A stretch of 54,793 nt of DNA from Actinomycetes bacterium (GCA_030614915.1 JAUXAG010000015.1:1-54793); one strand, 5' to 3'. Shown: positions 19,774 through 29,184, counted from the first letter of the stretch. The notes: generated from the sequence alone by a model not told the origin. Made by a program: numbers and translations.

Positions 19774-21237
19774 TTACTTTCGGTCAGGCTCGGACTTCTT
19801 TTCGACCGGATTTTCCTCGTCCTCAGCGTCGCTCAACAGGGCCTGACGCTCGAACATGTCGGCTGATAAACCTGCCCCCGACGACTCCAGGCGTTCCAGG
19901 AAGGTCGGCCTGATCCCTGTCGACCAGAAGCTCCCATAGGCATTGCCGTTGGCCGTGACCCCTTCCTGCTTGTAGCAGAAGATCTCCTGCATGGTAACCA
20001 TATCGCCTTCCATCCCCAGTACTTCCGAGATGCTCATCACTCGCCGTCTGCCCCCCTTCAGCCGCGAAGCTTGCAGCACCACGTTTACCGCCGCGGCAAA
20101 CTGCTGCCGGATGGTTACAACCGGCAGTTCGAACCCGGCCATGGTTACCATTGTTTCCAATCGACTCAGAGCGTCCCGCGTGCTGTTGGCGTGGATAGTG
20201 GTCATCGAGCCTTCGTGACCGGTGTTCATGGCCTGAAGCATATCCAAGGCTTCTGATCCTCGCACCTCCCCTACGATGATCCGGTCCGGACGCATTCGCA
20301 GGCAGTTGCGAAGCAGGTCCCGCTGAGTTATTTGTCCTTTACCTTCGATGTTCGGCGGGCGGGTTTCCAACCGCACCACATGCGGCTGTTGGAGGATCAA
20401 TTCCGCTGCGTCCTCGATAGTCACAATACGTTCACTGGCCGGAATAAAGCTCGAGAGGTTGTTCAGCAGCGTCGTCTTGCCTGAGCCCGTACCCCCGACG
20501 ATCATGATGTTCAGCTTGGCCCTCACGCAGGCTGACAGAAAATCAACCATCTCCGGGGTAATGGATTTGAAATTCACTAGGTCTTGAATGCGGATCGGGT
20601 CGGTTCCGAAACGCCGAATCGACAGGGCTGGACCATCCAGGGCCAAAGGCGGGATGATCGCGTTCACCCGCGAACCGTCCTGAAGACGGGCGTCCACCAT
20701 CGGCGATACCTCGTCGCACCTTCGTCCTATCCTGGACACAATCTTGTCGATAATGTGTAGCAGGTGAGTGTTATCCTTGAAGTTCACCTCCGTCTTTTCC
20801 AGCCGGCCCCAGCGCTCAATGTAAATCATGTGTGGACCGTTCACCATGATGTCCGTAATGGTTGGATCTGCCAACAGCACCTCCAGAGGTCCTAGCCCGA
20901 AGGTCTCGTCCAAAACCTCGGTCATCAGCCGCTCCCGCTCCTGATAGTTGAGCAGGGTGTTTTCCTCGTCGCACAGTTCTGCCACTACCGCTCGGATTTG
21001 TTTGCGTAAATCTTCCTTGTCTAATCCCTCGATATTAGACAGGTCCAGACGATCCACCATCTTGCGGTGGATCCGCGTTTTCAGCTCTTGGAACTGCTTC
21101 AGTCGGGTGGCACTAAGGCCCGTTGGTGTCTGGGTCTTTCCCAAGGTGTTGCTGCTCGAGGCCGGCGCTGACATCCGGTCCTTGGAGTCTGTTTTGGTGT
21201 CGGATTGGGGTGACTTAAGATTCAGCTTCATCGGCAC
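19774..21237 (-). CDS. tadA: Tad secretion ATPase TadA/CpaF
   Basis: Hexameric GspE-family ATPase that powers Flp pilus assembly, 487 residues. The CpaF N-terminal domain includes [41 protein letters not shown]. The core has Walker [17 protein letters not shown], the Asp box [10 protein letters not shown], Walker [38 protein letters not shown], and the His box within it. The C-terminal extension is Asp/Glu rich. The gene starts 11 bases after the tadZ stop. Confidence 0.96.
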   Translation of the reverse strand: MPMKLNLKSPQSDTKTDSKDRMSAPASSSNTLGKTQTPTGLSATRLKQFQELKTRIHRKMVDRLDLSNIEGLDKEDLRKQIRAVVAELCDEENTLLNYQERERLMTEVLDETFGLGPLEVLLADPTITDIMVNGPHMIYIERWGRLEKTEVNFKDNTHLLHIIDKIVSRIGRRCDEVSPMVDARLQDGSRVNAIIPPLALDGPALSIRRFGTDPIRIQDLVNFKSITPEMVDFLSACVRAKLNIMIVGGTGSGKTTLLNNLSSFIPASERIVTIEDAAELILQQPHVVRLETRPPNIEGKGQITQRDLLRNCLRMRPDRIIVGEVRGSEALDMLQAMNTGHEGSMTTIHANSTRDALSRLETMVTMAGFELPVVTIRQQFAAAVNVVLQASRLKGGRRRVMSISEVLGMEGDMVTMQEIFCYKQEGVTANGNAYGSFWSTGIRPTFLERLESSGAGLSADMFERQALLSDAEDEENPVEKKSEPDRK

Positions 21238-21248
21238 GAAACCTTGTA

Positions 21249-22649
21249 CTAGCGGTTAGTTCTTTCATGCGGTTTGCCGGATACGACACCGGCCAGCGAA
21301 CGCCGGGAATTCCTCTGCCCTGCTCGATTCCGCTCTGCTGCTCTGTGGAACATACGGCTCAACAGACCTAGGTTGTTGCGGCTACTACCACTGCCTGAAT
21401 GGCCTGTTCGGGCAGCCCTTGTCGAGGAAGCCCGAGTCCCGCTGCTTGGCTCTTTGCCCGCCAGGCGCATGGCCACATCTACTAGGCTAGCCCTGATCTT
21501 GCTGTTCGGTGCGTAAAGCGACAGCGGATCACCTGCGTTTATGCTCCGCGAGACCGTCCGCCAGTCGTCGGGAACTTGGGCAAAAATCTTGTGCTTGAGC
21601 GTTTTTTCAACATCTTGTATTCGCAGGTAGCTCGACTCCCGACCCAGCCGGTTGATAACCAGTAGGATCCGCTCCGACGGAGATTCCACAGAGGCGACAT
21701 TTGTTGACGGGCCTTCCCCCCCCAGCCCATGCCTGTGGGTCATGGCCTCCAGTATGCGATGGGCGTTGCGGATCGACGGCACCAGCAGGTTCATCACCAG
21801 CAATATGTTGTCCGCCATGCGCAAAACCCCCAAGTCAGCCTGGTTGCTGGGACTCAGACCGTCAAGGATTACGTAGTCGTACATGTCGGTCAACGTGGAG
21901 ATTACTGCGGTAATCAGCTTGTGCGCTTGGTTAGTCTGTAACAGTTCGCCTTGCGAAAGAGCGGTTGGCCGGGCGATCACCGCCAGTCCCGAGCTGTGCT
22001 TGGTCAGCACCCGCTCCAGCATCTGCGGGTCCAGCGTTTCGGAACTCTCCGCCAGATCACCCAGCGTGAAAGAGGGCATCAAATCCAGATAGGTAGCCAC
22101 CTGTCCCCCACAGAAATCCAGGTCCAACACTACCACCGTCTGGTCGCAGCTGCTGACCAGTTCACAGGCCGTGTTGACCACCACGAATGTCGCCCCGCAG
22201 CCTCCCGTGGACCGCACCGTAGCCAGAATTCTCCCTTTGGCAGCCCCTGGAGGCTTCAGCGCCGCCACCTTCGCCAGAGCCATACTCAGTTGCTCGCTGT
22301 CGATGGGTTTGGTCAGAAACTCACACATCCCCGACCGCATGCTTGTCAGGATTAACTGCGGGTCGCTCGAATCGGCGATGGCGAAAATCCGGCTTTTCTG
22401 GCAGGTCCGATTTAGACGCGATGCCAATGTCAGCAGCGGATCGGGCTCCGGATACAGGTAAACGATCACCACATCGGGCGTCAGTCGTTCTACCGTGGGG
22501 ATCAGTTCATCCGGGTTGCTCACCTCAGCCACTATGCGTGCATCTCGATTTGCCTGCAGCTGATTGCGCAGGGATAATGCAAACTCAGCATCGGTGTTGA
22601 AGACGGCTACTTTTAGCACTCTGGCACGTCTCCTCACAGCGGCCGGCAT
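21249..22649 (-). CDS. tadZ: Tad pilus localisation ATPase TadZ/CpaE
   Basis: Protein of 466 residues with an N-terminal receiver-like domain ([52 protein letters not shown]). A ParA/MinD-type ATPase domain follows. Its Walker A is atypical, [15 protein letters not shown], with no lysine in the usual GKT position. Other segments are [18 protein letters not shown] and [24 protein letters not shown]. TadZ proteins mark the pole or site for Tad assembly. A long Ser/Arg-rich tail (from about residue 410) may be disordered. A paralog lies at 44733-45935. Confidence 0.9.
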   Translation of the reverse strand: MPAAVRRRARVLKVAVFNTDAEFALSLRNQLQANRDARIVAEVSNPDELIPTVERLTPDVVIVYLYPEPDPLLTLASRLNRTCQKSRIFAIADSSDPQLILTSMRSGMCEFLTKPIDSEQLSMALAKVAALKPPGAAKGRILATVRSTGGCGATFVVVNTACELVSSCDQTVVVLDLDFCGGQVATYLDLMPSFTLGDLAESSETLDPQMLERVLTKHSSGLAVIARPTALSQGELLQTNQAHKLITAVISTLTDMYDYVILDGLSPSNQADLGVLRMADNILLVMNLLVPSIRNAHRILEAMTHRHGLGGEGPSTNVASVESPSERILLVINRLGRESSYLRIQDVEKTLKHKIFAQVPDDWRTVSRSINAGDPLSLYAPNSKIRASLVDVAMRLAGKEPSSGTRASSTRAARTGHSGSGSSRNNLGLLSRMFHRAAERNRAGQRNSRRSLAGVVSGKPHERTNR

Positions 22650-22963
22650 CTACCGTTACCGACCTATGACTATTCTACTGGATCCAAGCCACCGGGCGTT
22701 CGCCGCTCAGTTACCCGAAAATCGCCATCAGCCCAGCGGTATACTTCTTGGCAGTGTTGCTGCTGGCGAACAATTCCTCTCCTTGTCCGGAAGAAGCCGT
22801 CTGCCGCATCAGGGCTGGGTCCGCGCCGGCCACACCGCCATAAACTAGTGGACACTCTGTTCGCCTTTCGGCGTTTTCCCGTAACGTTCATATTTCCAGT
22901 CGTCCGCCTCCTGGGCCAAAGAACTCCACTGGCGCCAGCGGAGGAGGCACATCAGCGCTTCTC
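22650..22963. other. Gene-free gap between the Tad secretin and tadZ
   Basis: 314 bases with no convincing gene on either strand. On the minus strand three short frames follow one another, separated by stops. One has about 35 codons beginning MCLLRWRQWSSLAQEADDW, and another about 32 codons beginning MRQTASSGQGEELFA. They could be remains of a small gene in the operon, but I recognise nothing. No terminator-like hairpin with a T run is visible, so transcription may continue through. Confidence 0.4.
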
Positions 22964-24427
22964 TTAGCTGCCCTCTTCCTTATCTGTTGGTCCCCAGGGA
23001 CCTTTCAATCTACTCGGTTCATTGAACAGTTCTTTGCCCCGTCTGAGGCGTTCTGCTGGTACCTGGCTGGTGTTCTCGATCTGTCCAAGCCCGAACAGCC
23101 GAAAATTATTCGGATGACGCAAGTTTTCGCCCGGAATGGGTCCCACTTGAGCGGGGTTGAGCGGCTCGATCAGTTCGGGAGTTACGATAATTATTAACTC
23201 CGTTTCATTCTTTTGATATCGCACCGAACGGAACAGCACCCCGAGAATCGGCAAATTACCCAAACCCGGAACCCGACTGACTATAGCGCTGGTTCTTTCG
23301 CTTAGCAAGCCAGCAATGGCGAAGGTTTGGCCGCTGCCCAGCTCGATGGTGGTGTTGGCGCTGCGCATGAGCTTACCAGGAACAGGCAATCCTCCGATCA
23401 CTACGGCATTGGAGGCATCCGGCTCGGAAACCTCTGAAGCTATCTTCAGCCGCATAAGTTGTCCGGCCAAAACCGTGGGGGTAAATCTCAGCCGCGTTCC
23501 GTACTCTCTAAACTCCACCGTCACAACACCGCCCTCTTGGGCAACAGGAACGGGAAACTCACCGCCGGCCAGAAAGCTTGCCTCGTGGCCGTTGAGCGTA
23601 ATGAGAGTGGGTTCAGCCAGAATATGCAGTAAATTGTTATCCTGCATGGCGATAATAAAGGCCTGCAGGTTCGCCCGCGTTAGTCCACCGAGCATGGTTA
23701 TCGAAGGGGGGATCACCTGGTCGGCAGTGAAGAAAGGCATAGAGCCGTCAACAGCGGTGCCGCCTGGCCAGCCGATACCCATAGGCTGGATACCGCCTAC
23801 CATAGACTGGATGAAGGCCGTACCGCCGGCCGCCTGGAAATTTATACCCAGGGCTCGTGTGGCTGTCCGGGAGACCTCCGCGATAGTGACCCGCAGTTGA
23901 ATCTGTTGCACCCCGGCTATCTCCATGTGGTTCATAACCTTGTTCGAGTAGATACCCGCGATGCCGAGAATCTGCCCGCTGGTTTGCACATCCGGCACGC
24001 TCCCCGAGAGGATCACCGTGTCCATGATCGATGAAACCTTCACCCTGCTGTACGGGGAGACCTTTTCAATCGTCGCTTGCAAGGCCGACAGGTCTAAACC
24101 CACAGAAACTACGTAGGTGATCTTTTCTCCGTCGGCTGTTTCCAGGGTCATGGTCGTGCGCCCGTATTGCTTTCCGCTGATCAGTAGTTTCACCGGAGAG
24201 ATTGCATTAACCTCCACGATCCCCGGATTGGCCACCTCAACTTGTTTGATCGGTTCAGGGCTAATTAGTGTGGTGGTTTCCTGGACCGATATGGAGATAA
24301 ATCGCTCGGACAGCTCTTGCTCCTGCTGCTCTTGCTCTGCCGTCTGGCCCATCAGAGGCCCGGCCAGCAGACACAGCAACACAGCCGCGCCTAACAAGAT
24401 TCTTTTTAACTGTAGTGATCGCTTCAT
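22964..24427 (-). CDS. cpaC: Tad pilus secretin CpaC/RcpA
   Basis: Outer-membrane secretin of the Tad system, 487 residues. A signal peptide (ILLGAAVLLCLLAGPLMGQ) leads into the pilus-assembly N-terminal domain (ISISVQETTTLISPEPIKQVEVANPGIVEVNAISPVKLLISGKQYGRTTMTLE) and a BON-like segment. The secretin core follows: GINFQAAGG..., GLTRANLQAFIIAMQDNNLLHILAEPTLITLNGHEASFLAGGEFPVPVAQ, then GQTFAIAGLLSERTSAIVSRVPGLGNLPILGVLFRSVRYQKNETELIIIVTPELIEPL. It overlaps cpaB by 4 bases, a coupled start. Confidence 0.95.
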   Translation of the reverse strand: MKRSLQLKRILLGAAVLLCLLAGPLMGQTAEQEQQEQELSERFISISVQETTTLISPEPIKQVEVANPGIVEVNAISPVKLLISGKQYGRTTMTLETADGEKITYVVSVGLDLSALQATIEKVSPYSRVKVSSIMDTVILSGSVPDVQTSGQILGIAGIYSNKVMNHMEIAGVQQIQLRVTIAEVSRTATRALGINFQAAGGTAFIQSMVGGIQPMGIGWPGGTAVDGSMPFFTADQVIPPSITMLGGLTRANLQAFIIAMQDNNLLHILAEPTLITLNGHEASFLAGGEFPVPVAQEGGVVTVEFREYGTRLRFTPTVLAGQLMRLKIASEVSEPDASNAVVIGGLPVPGKLMRSANTTIELGSGQTFAIAGLLSERTSAIVSRVPGLGNLPILGVLFRSVRYQKNETELIIIVTPELIEPLNPAQVGPIPGENLRHPNNFRLFGLGQIENTSQVPAERLRRGKELFNEPSRLKGPWGPTDKEEGS

Positions 24428-25485
24428 TCTGTGGCCTCCTCTTCGCCAAAGAATTCGTCTTCTACATATTCAAGGATATTGGCTTTGTCCTGCTTATCCA
24501 GCCCCTGGTACTTCTGAAGCTCTGCAGGCACACCCTGGGTATTTTGCCCTATCGAACCGGGTTCGACCCGTCTGGACGAGCTGGTATTCTCGAAGATAAT
24601 TTCTTCCGTCGAGGACCCTCTGAAAATCTGCATCTGCCACCGAGGGTCCACCTTCACCGGAACCGGAACTGCTGACGGCGGGGAAGCCTTTTTGGTCTTC
24701 AACAGGCTCTTCATCCAGCTCTTGAGATTTTTTGGTCGTTCGCTGCTGGTCTCTTCCTCCGCCTTGCCCCTAAGCAACTCCTCAAAGGTAATCGCCGACA
24801 GGGTTGAGGTCGAATTCGCGCCCCGACCGCTCCGAAGCGACAATCTGATCGTACCTCTGCTAGAGGCCATCGACAGCCACTGGGCCTGACGTGGTTTGAC
24901 TAGCAGGGTCACTGAGCGCACTATTATCGCCTGGTTGTTTTCGCCCGGTTCTTTCACCTGTCCAACCGCGCTGATCGTGACATTTTGCAGGATCGTCCGC
25001 GTTACCGTCTTTGTGGGACCGGATTTGCTCCGCTTGACGTTGAACGTCGCTACCACGTCCACCTTATCTCCCGGTTTGAGGAACCCCCCCACACCGCTGA
25101 ACTCATCCACCTTGACTGCCATGGCCAGATAGCCGGGAGGGATCAGGGCCGGCAAGCCCGGAGTCGTCCCCGGCGGGGTCAGCATAGTCTCCAGTACCGG
25201 AAGTTCAGCCGATAAAGGCGCCTGGTTAACCCGACCCACGAGCTCTTCAGGATCGGCGTAGGCATGCGACGGCACCGCCGAGCGAGGCCACTGCACCACC
25301 TTCAGGTCTGATAACAGCAGCGGAGTGCCCGGAGACACGCTACGGGTAGCCACCACCACCGGGGTGTCACCCTGGCTCGCCGCCGCCGAAAGCCTGTTCT
25401 TTTCGATGTAGCTCCACCCCATTTTTAGGGTCAAAAGCCCTATGCCTACTCCTACAAGCATTGGTATCATCGCTTTACTTTTCAT
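24424..25485 (-). CDS. cpaB: Tad pilus assembly protein CpaB/RcpC
   Basis: Periplasmic protein of 353 residues anchored by an N-terminal hydrophobic segment (MIPMLVGVGIGLLTLKMGWSYI). A SAF domain follows (PVVVATRSVSPGTPLLLSDLKVVQWP), then the RcpC/CpaB domain (GYLAMAVKVDEFSGVGGFLKPGDKVDVVATFNV, TILQNVTISAVGQV, SVTLLVKPRQAQWLSMASSRGTIRLSLRS). The C-terminal 100 residues are charged and poorly conserved. CpaB works with the secretin and may bind peptidoglycan. Its last codons overlap the secretin start. Confidence 0.92.
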   Translation of the reverse strand: MKSKAMIPMLVGVGIGLLTLKMGWSYIEKNRLSAAASQGDTPVVVATRSVSPGTPLLLSDLKVVQWPRSAVPSHAYADPEELVGRVNQAPLSAELPVLETMLTPPGTTPGLPALIPPGYLAMAVKVDEFSGVGGFLKPGDKVDVVATFNVKRSKSGPTKTVTRTILQNVTISAVGQVKEPGENNQAIIVRSVTLLVKPRQAQWLSMASSRGTIRLSLRSGRGANSTSTLSAITFEELLRGKAEEETSSERPKNLKSWMKSLLKTKKASPPSAVPVPVKVDPRWQMQIFRGSSTEEIIFENTSSSRRVEPGSIGQNTQGVPAELQKYQGLDKQDKANILEYVEDEFFGEEEATE

Positions 25486-25557
25486 GTCTTGCTCCCTGGA
25501 CTCGTGCTACGTAGCTCACTTTGCAGAGTGTAATAGCAGCAGCAGTTTCAAGCCGCT

Positions 25558-25965
25558 TTAGTCTGCCCCTTCCTTACGCATTACCGTCGTTGCTCCCAAA
25601 TTAAAGTCGGTTGGCCCGAAGTACCCGCCTAAAAGCGAAACATCCGCGTAGGGAATCAACACCTTGACCGTTTCGCTGGGATTTCCCGGCGACGAACGGC
25701 TGATCTGAACCGTGTAGGTACTCAGACCCGTAGGGTTCATGCTGGCCGCCACTCGGTCCCGGATGTCTTGTTCGGTGCTGCCTTGAAGTACAGCCACCCG
25801 GGCACCCTCGCGACTGGAGTTAGTTAGGGTCTCCCGTACCATAAATACCCACCCGAATTCGATGATTCCGAACACCAGAGTCAACAACAACGGCAGCACC
25901 ACCGCCAATTCCACAGCGGCGGCGCCTCGTACTGAGTTATCGGTTTGTTTTTCCTGCCAATTCAT
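25558..25965 (-). CDS. TadE-like minor pseudopilin
   Basis: Protein of 135 residues with the TadE signature: a short basic start, then RGAAAVELAVVLPLLLTLVFGIIEFGWVFMV, in which the Glu five residues into the hydrophobic segment is the conserved pilin-type residue. The downstream part (REGARVAVLQGS...) is typical of TadE/TadG. A longer frame exists from 25980, but the ATG at 25965 is preferred because it overlaps the preceding stop as TAATG, the classic coupled arrangement. The peptidase encoded just upstream would process it. Confidence 0.88.
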   Translation of the reverse strand: MNWQEKQTDNSVRGAAAVELAVVLPLLLTLVFGIIEFGWVFMVRETLTNSSREGARVAVLQGSTEQDIRDRVAASMNPTGLSTYTVQISRSSPGNPSETVKVLIPYADVSLLGGYFGPTDFNLGATTVMRKEGAD

Positions 25966-26522
25966 TAGAACATCCACCAATTAGCCCCTTGGGAGAACAT
26001 CACCACCAGGGCCCCTATGCTCAGGGGCACGCCATAGGGGAGCAGCTGGCTGGTGCTTTGAAGCACCTTCACCGATCCAAAGTCGCTAAAGGCTGTCTTG
26101 AAGCTTCTGAGTTTGGTCATTATCAGACTCATATTGAAATACGCCTGCCAAAGCCGTCGGCCCAGAACAATCATCACCACCGCGATGGCCCCCGCCAGGA
26201 TCGCACCGACACAGAAGGCCCGCAGCGTCAGTACTGGACCAAGCCATACCCCGATCCCCGCCATTAACTTTACGTCGCCCGCCCCCATGGCATGCATCAG
26301 CCACGGGATTATCAAAAGACCAAAACCCAGCAGCATCCCCAGCAGGGCCTGCCAAAGCCCCATCCACCCGTGGAATACCGCTTGGGCTGTAAAACCCGAC
26401 AAAATGATAAAAAGATTCAGCCAGTTGGGAACTTTGTGATAACGCAGGTCTATCCACGATGCCAGCAGAACGCTCGGTACCAGGATCGCTGCACTAACCT
26501 GCCAATATCCAACAGCGTCCAT
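25965..26522 (-). CDS. tadV: Prepilin peptidase TadV/CpaA
   Basis: Type IV prepilin-like aspartic peptidase of the small class lacking the N-methylase domain, 185 residues with about five transmembrane helices. The two catalytic Asp motifs are present: SWIDLRYHKVPNWL (first Asp) and MGAGDVKLMAGIG (second, the GxGD motif). It cleaves the leader of Flp and TadE prepilins at the inner membrane. It follows flp after a 222-base gap containing a large hairpin and overlaps tadE by one base. Confidence 0.93.
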   Translation of the reverse strand: MDAVGYWQVSAAILVPSVLLASWIDLRYHKVPNWLNLFIILSGFTAQAVFHGWMGLWQALLGMLLGFGLLIIPWLMHAMGAGDVKLMAGIGVWLGPVLTLRAFCVGAILAGAIAVVMIVLGRRLWQAYFNMSLIMTKLRSFKTAFSDFGSVKVLQSTSQLLPYGVPLSIGALVVMFSQGANWWMF

Positions 26523-26601
26523 CGCTGTTCCTCCACTAGTATCTCTGTTTTCGTTGTCGCTGCTTTGTTCGACAATCCTTGGATGCTTCGTTTTTTCAGT
26601 G

Positions 26602-26692
26602 GGCCGGGGCCCAGTTCGTCGAGAGCTCTTTGGTTTCTATCGGTTAATCGTCCGCCGATAAAAAGCTCGCTCGCTGAACTGGGCCCCTGGCC
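26602..26692 (-). promoter_or_regulatory. Large stem-loop between flp and tadV
   Basis: The arms at 26602-26617 and 26676-26692 are complementary over about 16 bp (GGCCaGGGGCCCAGTTC against GAACTGGGCCCCGGCC on the minus strand, one bulge). A 58-base loop between them contains further pairs (ATCGG/CCGAT and GAGCT/AGCTC). No T run follows the stem, so it is not a classic terminator. It probably stabilises the 3' end of the flp message or reduces read-through into the machinery genes (inference). Confidence 0.65.
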
Positions 26693-26744
26693 AGAATCCT
26701 TTCTGTCAGTCGCATCTGGGCGACTGGGCTGTTCCTGAGAACGT

Positions 26745-26933
26745 TTAGGTCGTGCTGCCGCTCGGTAGCCCAGCCTCAACGTTCGTGAAGATGTCTTTCA
26801 CCTTGTTGCCCAGCAGCGTAATAGCTGCCAGAGCAACAATGATGATCAGAGCCAGCATCACGGCATACTCAGTAGCCGTAGGCCCATCTTCGCTCCGAAG
26901 GAAAGTTCGCGCCTTTTTGACCAGTGCCTTCAT
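26745..26933 (-). CDS. flp: Flp-type pilin (major pilin of the Tad pilus)
   Basis: Prepilin of 62 residues: a basic leader (MKALVKKARTFLRSED), then the processing site and conserved GPTATEYAVMLALIIIVALAAITLLG, with the Glu-Tyr pair of Flp pilins in the hydrophobic helix, and a short tail NKVKDIFTNVEAG. The frame is open further upstream, but the ATG at 26933 is preferred: AAGGAG lies 7 bases before it and the leader then matches the family. It is the first intact gene of the Tad cluster. Confidence 0.93.
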   Translation of the reverse strand: MKALVKKARTFLRSEDGPTATEYAVMLALIIIVALAAITLLGNKVKDIFTNVEAGLPSGSTT

Positions 26934-26961
26934 CGTTTCACTCCTTACAAAAGAAAAAAGG

Positions 26962-27150
26962 TTAACTTTCGGGAATACCATCTGACACATTAGTAAAAGT
27001 GCTTTTCAAAAACGCTCCGATTAGGGTCAGCATTGCGAATACACCAAAAACAATTAAAACCATCAATACGGCATACTGCGTAACCGTCGGGCCATCTTCC
27101 TCAGCCTAAAACCCTTGTCGGGCTCAAACGGCCCGGCCCAACTCTTTCAT
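26962..27150 (-). pseudogene. Decayed second flp pilin copy
   Basis: Starting from an ATG at 27150 the frame reads MKELGRAV, TGA, ARQGF, TAG, AEEDGPTVTQYAVLMVL, then IVFGVFAMLTLIGAFLKSTFTNVSDGIPES and TAA. The part after the second stop aligns directly with the intact flp next door (EDGPTATEYAVMLAL). Two stop codons interrupt the leader, and the conserved pilin Glu is Gln here (TQY). No start codon lies between the second stop and the GPT motif. I therefore call it a pseudogene that is still easily recognised. It ends 28 bases before the intact flp start. Confidence 0.8.
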
Positions 27151-27663
27151 GTCACTTCTATCGGCTAAAACGCCGGCCCCGTTTCTTGGGCTATCACAAA
27201 ATTTACAAAACAATCAGCCTACTTGCCAAAGACACAACTTCTGCGCCTCAGCCCCCTGCCTGGCTTGCCAGACTCACCCCAACCTTTCGCCACAGTCGAC
27301 CCGAAGCGGACATTTCTCTAACACATTGTAATATCAGGAGCTATCGACGGAGCGTTCCTCCAAAAACCCAGTTTACCCCTCGCTTTCCACTGCCCAATCG
27401 TCCCTGCCCGACAACCGTCGAAACCTTGGTGCTTTCTGATTTTCCTGTTATCGGAAGGGCCTTTCTGAGAGCTTTTACTTTTGTAGGATTGGCACAATCG
27501 ACACGACCGTTCGCTCACCAGCTTGGAGCCATTGTCCAGGAATCTCTTTCAAGCCCGCTTGCCTTTCGTCTAACGCTTGTATAGAATCTCTCAGGTTGGA
27601 CAATCCTGACGGTCGATTACTTTTTGGGGCCGTCTTTTCTTTGACCTTTTTGAAAGGTGTCCT
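27151..27663. other. Gene-free region between the Tad locus and the nifU-like gene
   Basis: 513 bases without a convincing gene; the short open frames on both strands have no family character. The region should hold the promoter of the Tad operon (minus strand) and that of the nifU-like gene (plus strand). On the plus strand TTGTATAGAAT at about 27578-27588 is a plausible -10, and a hairpin with a T-rich tail lies at 27608-27642. I could not identify a strong minus-strand promoter, nor any known riboswitch. Confidence 0.5.
27608..27642 (+). terminator. Hairpin with T run in the leader of the nifU-like gene
   Basis: GACGGTC (27608-27614) pairs with GGCCGTC (27628-27634) over 7 bp including one G-T pair, followed by TTTTCTTT. 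It lies only 22 bases before the nifU-like ATG, and no plus-strand gene precedes it. It could be a leader attenuator or a chance hairpin. Confidence 0.4.
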
Positions 27664-27912
27664 ATGTCCGATGACCAGAACAGCTTGGCTTGCCGGGTGG
27701 AAACGGTTTTGGCCGAGGTCCGCAAAATGATCCAGCGCGACGGCGGTGGTTTGGAGTTGGTCGGTGTCGATGAGGAAAGCGGTTTGGTGAAGGTCCGCTT
27801 TCAGGGAGCCTGCGTGGGTTGCCCCAGCGCAGCCATCACCTTCCAAAGCGCCATCGAACGGACCCTCAAACAGGCCATACCCCAGGTTCAAACCGTTGAG
27901 TTAGTTCCTTAG
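27664..27912 (+). CDS. NifU-like C-terminal domain protein (Fe-S scaffold)
   Basis: Protein of 82 residues consisting only of a NifU C-terminal (Nfu) domain: VLAEVRKMIQRDGGGLELVGVDEESGLVKVRFQGACVGCPSAAITFQSAIERTLKQAIP. The CVGC motif provides the two cysteines that bind a [4Fe-4S] cluster at a dimer interface. It acts as a scaffold or carrier in Fe-S cluster delivery. AAAGG lies 7-8 bases before the ATG. It is a single gene, convergent with tyrS (9 bases between the stops). Confidence 0.92.
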   Translation: MSDDQNSLACRVETVLAEVRKMIQRDGGGLELVGVDEESGLVKVRFQGACVGCPSAAITFQSAIERTLKQAIPQVQTVELVP

Positions 27913-27921
27913 GACCGCCTG

Positions 27922-29184
27922 TTACTCGACGAAGTACAGCACATGGTAGTTTTTCTTGCCCGCCCGCAGGACGATGAATTGCCCCTTGGCCAAATCCCCC
28001 ACCCCCAGACGCCGCTCCAGCGACTGTGCTGCTTTGTGGTTGATATAAGCCCCACCCTGGTTGATTAGTCGTTTAGCAACTCCTCGAGACTGAGCTAATC
28101 CGGTTTTGACCAATATGTCGATTAGTTCAAGCCCCTCTTCCAATTGTGTTCGGCTCAGAATCGTTTGCGGTATCCCCTTAGGCGGTAGTTCCTCCAGGGC
28201 TCCCCCGTAGAGCTTCTGACTGGCCTGAACAGCTTGCTCCAGAGCCTTTTGTCCGTGTACCATCCTGGTTACCTCGCCGGCAAGGACCTGCTGAGCCCGA
28301 CGCTTTTCTGGCTCCTTCGCCGTCTGCTCTGCCAGCTCCTCGATTTGATCTTGGCCCAGCATCGTGAAGTACTTAAGGTAATTGACCACGTCCCTATCAT
28401 CCGTGCGGACCCAGAACTGGTAGAAGTCGTACGGGCTGGTCTTCTGGCCGTCCAGCCAAATGGCCCCGGCCTCGGTCTTGCCGAACTTACTTCCTCCGGC
28501 CATAGTCACCATTGGCCAGGTCAGCCCAAAAACTCTCTTCCCGTGCAGTTTCCGCGTCAGGTCGATTCCCGCGGTTATATTACCCCACTGGTCCGAGCCG
28601 CCGATCTGCAAAGTGCACCCGTATTCACTAAACAGGTGAGCAAAATCGTAACCCTGCAGCAGCATGTAACTGAACTCCGTGTAGCTCATCCCCTCCTCGC
28701 CCTCACCGATTCGCCTGCGGACCGATTCTTTGCCCAGCATATACCCCACCCGAAAGTTTTTGCCCACGTCTCGCAGAAACTCGATCAGTCCAAGACTCCC
28801 CAGCCATTCTGCGTTGTCCACAATGATAACCTTGGTATCCGCATCGGAGCCGCCCAGAAAGTGTTCCAGCTGCCCCCGGATACTCGCTATATTGGCCTTG
28901 ACGGCCTCAGGGCCGAGAAGATTGCGCTCGGCGTCTTTTCCCGAAGGATCGCCGATCATCCCCGTCGCCCCGCCCACCAAGGCTATCGGCCGATGACCCG
29001 CCTGCTGAAACCTCATCAAGGCCAAAATGCCCACCAGGTTGCCTATCTGCAGGCTCGAGCTGCTCGGGTCGAAGCCCGAATAGACGGTCAGTTTCTCTTC
29101 AGCCAGGATTTTCTCCAGCTCGGGCTCGGATGTCTGATCCACCAGACCCCGCCACTGCAGTTCTTTGAGGATATTCACCGCCAA
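27922..29184 (-). CDS. tyrS: Tyrosyl-tRNA synthetase
   Basis: Class I aminoacyl-tRNA synthetase that charges tRNA-Tyr, 420 residues as in bacterial TyrS. The HIGH-like motif lies in YSGFDPSSSSLQIGNLVG, where the usual HxGH is reduced to SLQIGN. The tyrosine pocket is seen in LLQGYDFAHLF and QIGGSDQWGNITAG, and the KMSKS-like loop is SKFGKTE. A C-terminal S4 RNA-binding domain follows (GVAKRLINQGGAYINHKAAQSLERRLGVGDL). It is monocistronic; the tRNA-Met gene diverges upstream. Confidence 0.96.
   Translation of the reverse strand: MAVNILKELQWRGLVDQTSEPELEKILAEEKLTVYSGFDPSSSSLQIGNLVGILALMRFQQAGHRPIALVGGATGMIGDPSGKDAERNLLGPEAVKANIASIRGQLEHFLGGSDADTKVIIVDNAEWLGSLGLIEFLRDVGKNFRVGYMLGKESVRRRIGEGEEGMSYTEFSYMLLQGYDFAHLFSEYGCTLQIGGSDQWGNITAGIDLTRKLHGKRVFGLTWPMVTMAGGSKFGKTEAGAIWLDGQKTSPYDFYQFWVRTDDRDVVNYLKYFTMLGQDQIEELAEQTAKEPEKRRAQQVLAGEVTRMVHGQKALEQAVQASQKLYGGALEELPPKGIPQTILSRTQLEEGLELIDILVKTGLAQSRGVAKRLINQGGAYINHKAAQSLERRLGVGDLAKGQFIVLRAGKKNYHVLYFVE

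Noticed and set aside
27151-27500. Possible c-di-GMP riboswitch upstream of the Tad locus
   Set aside because: Some words resemble the GEMM core, but the conserved GGCAAACC...GGGACGCAAAGCC pattern and its stems are missing.
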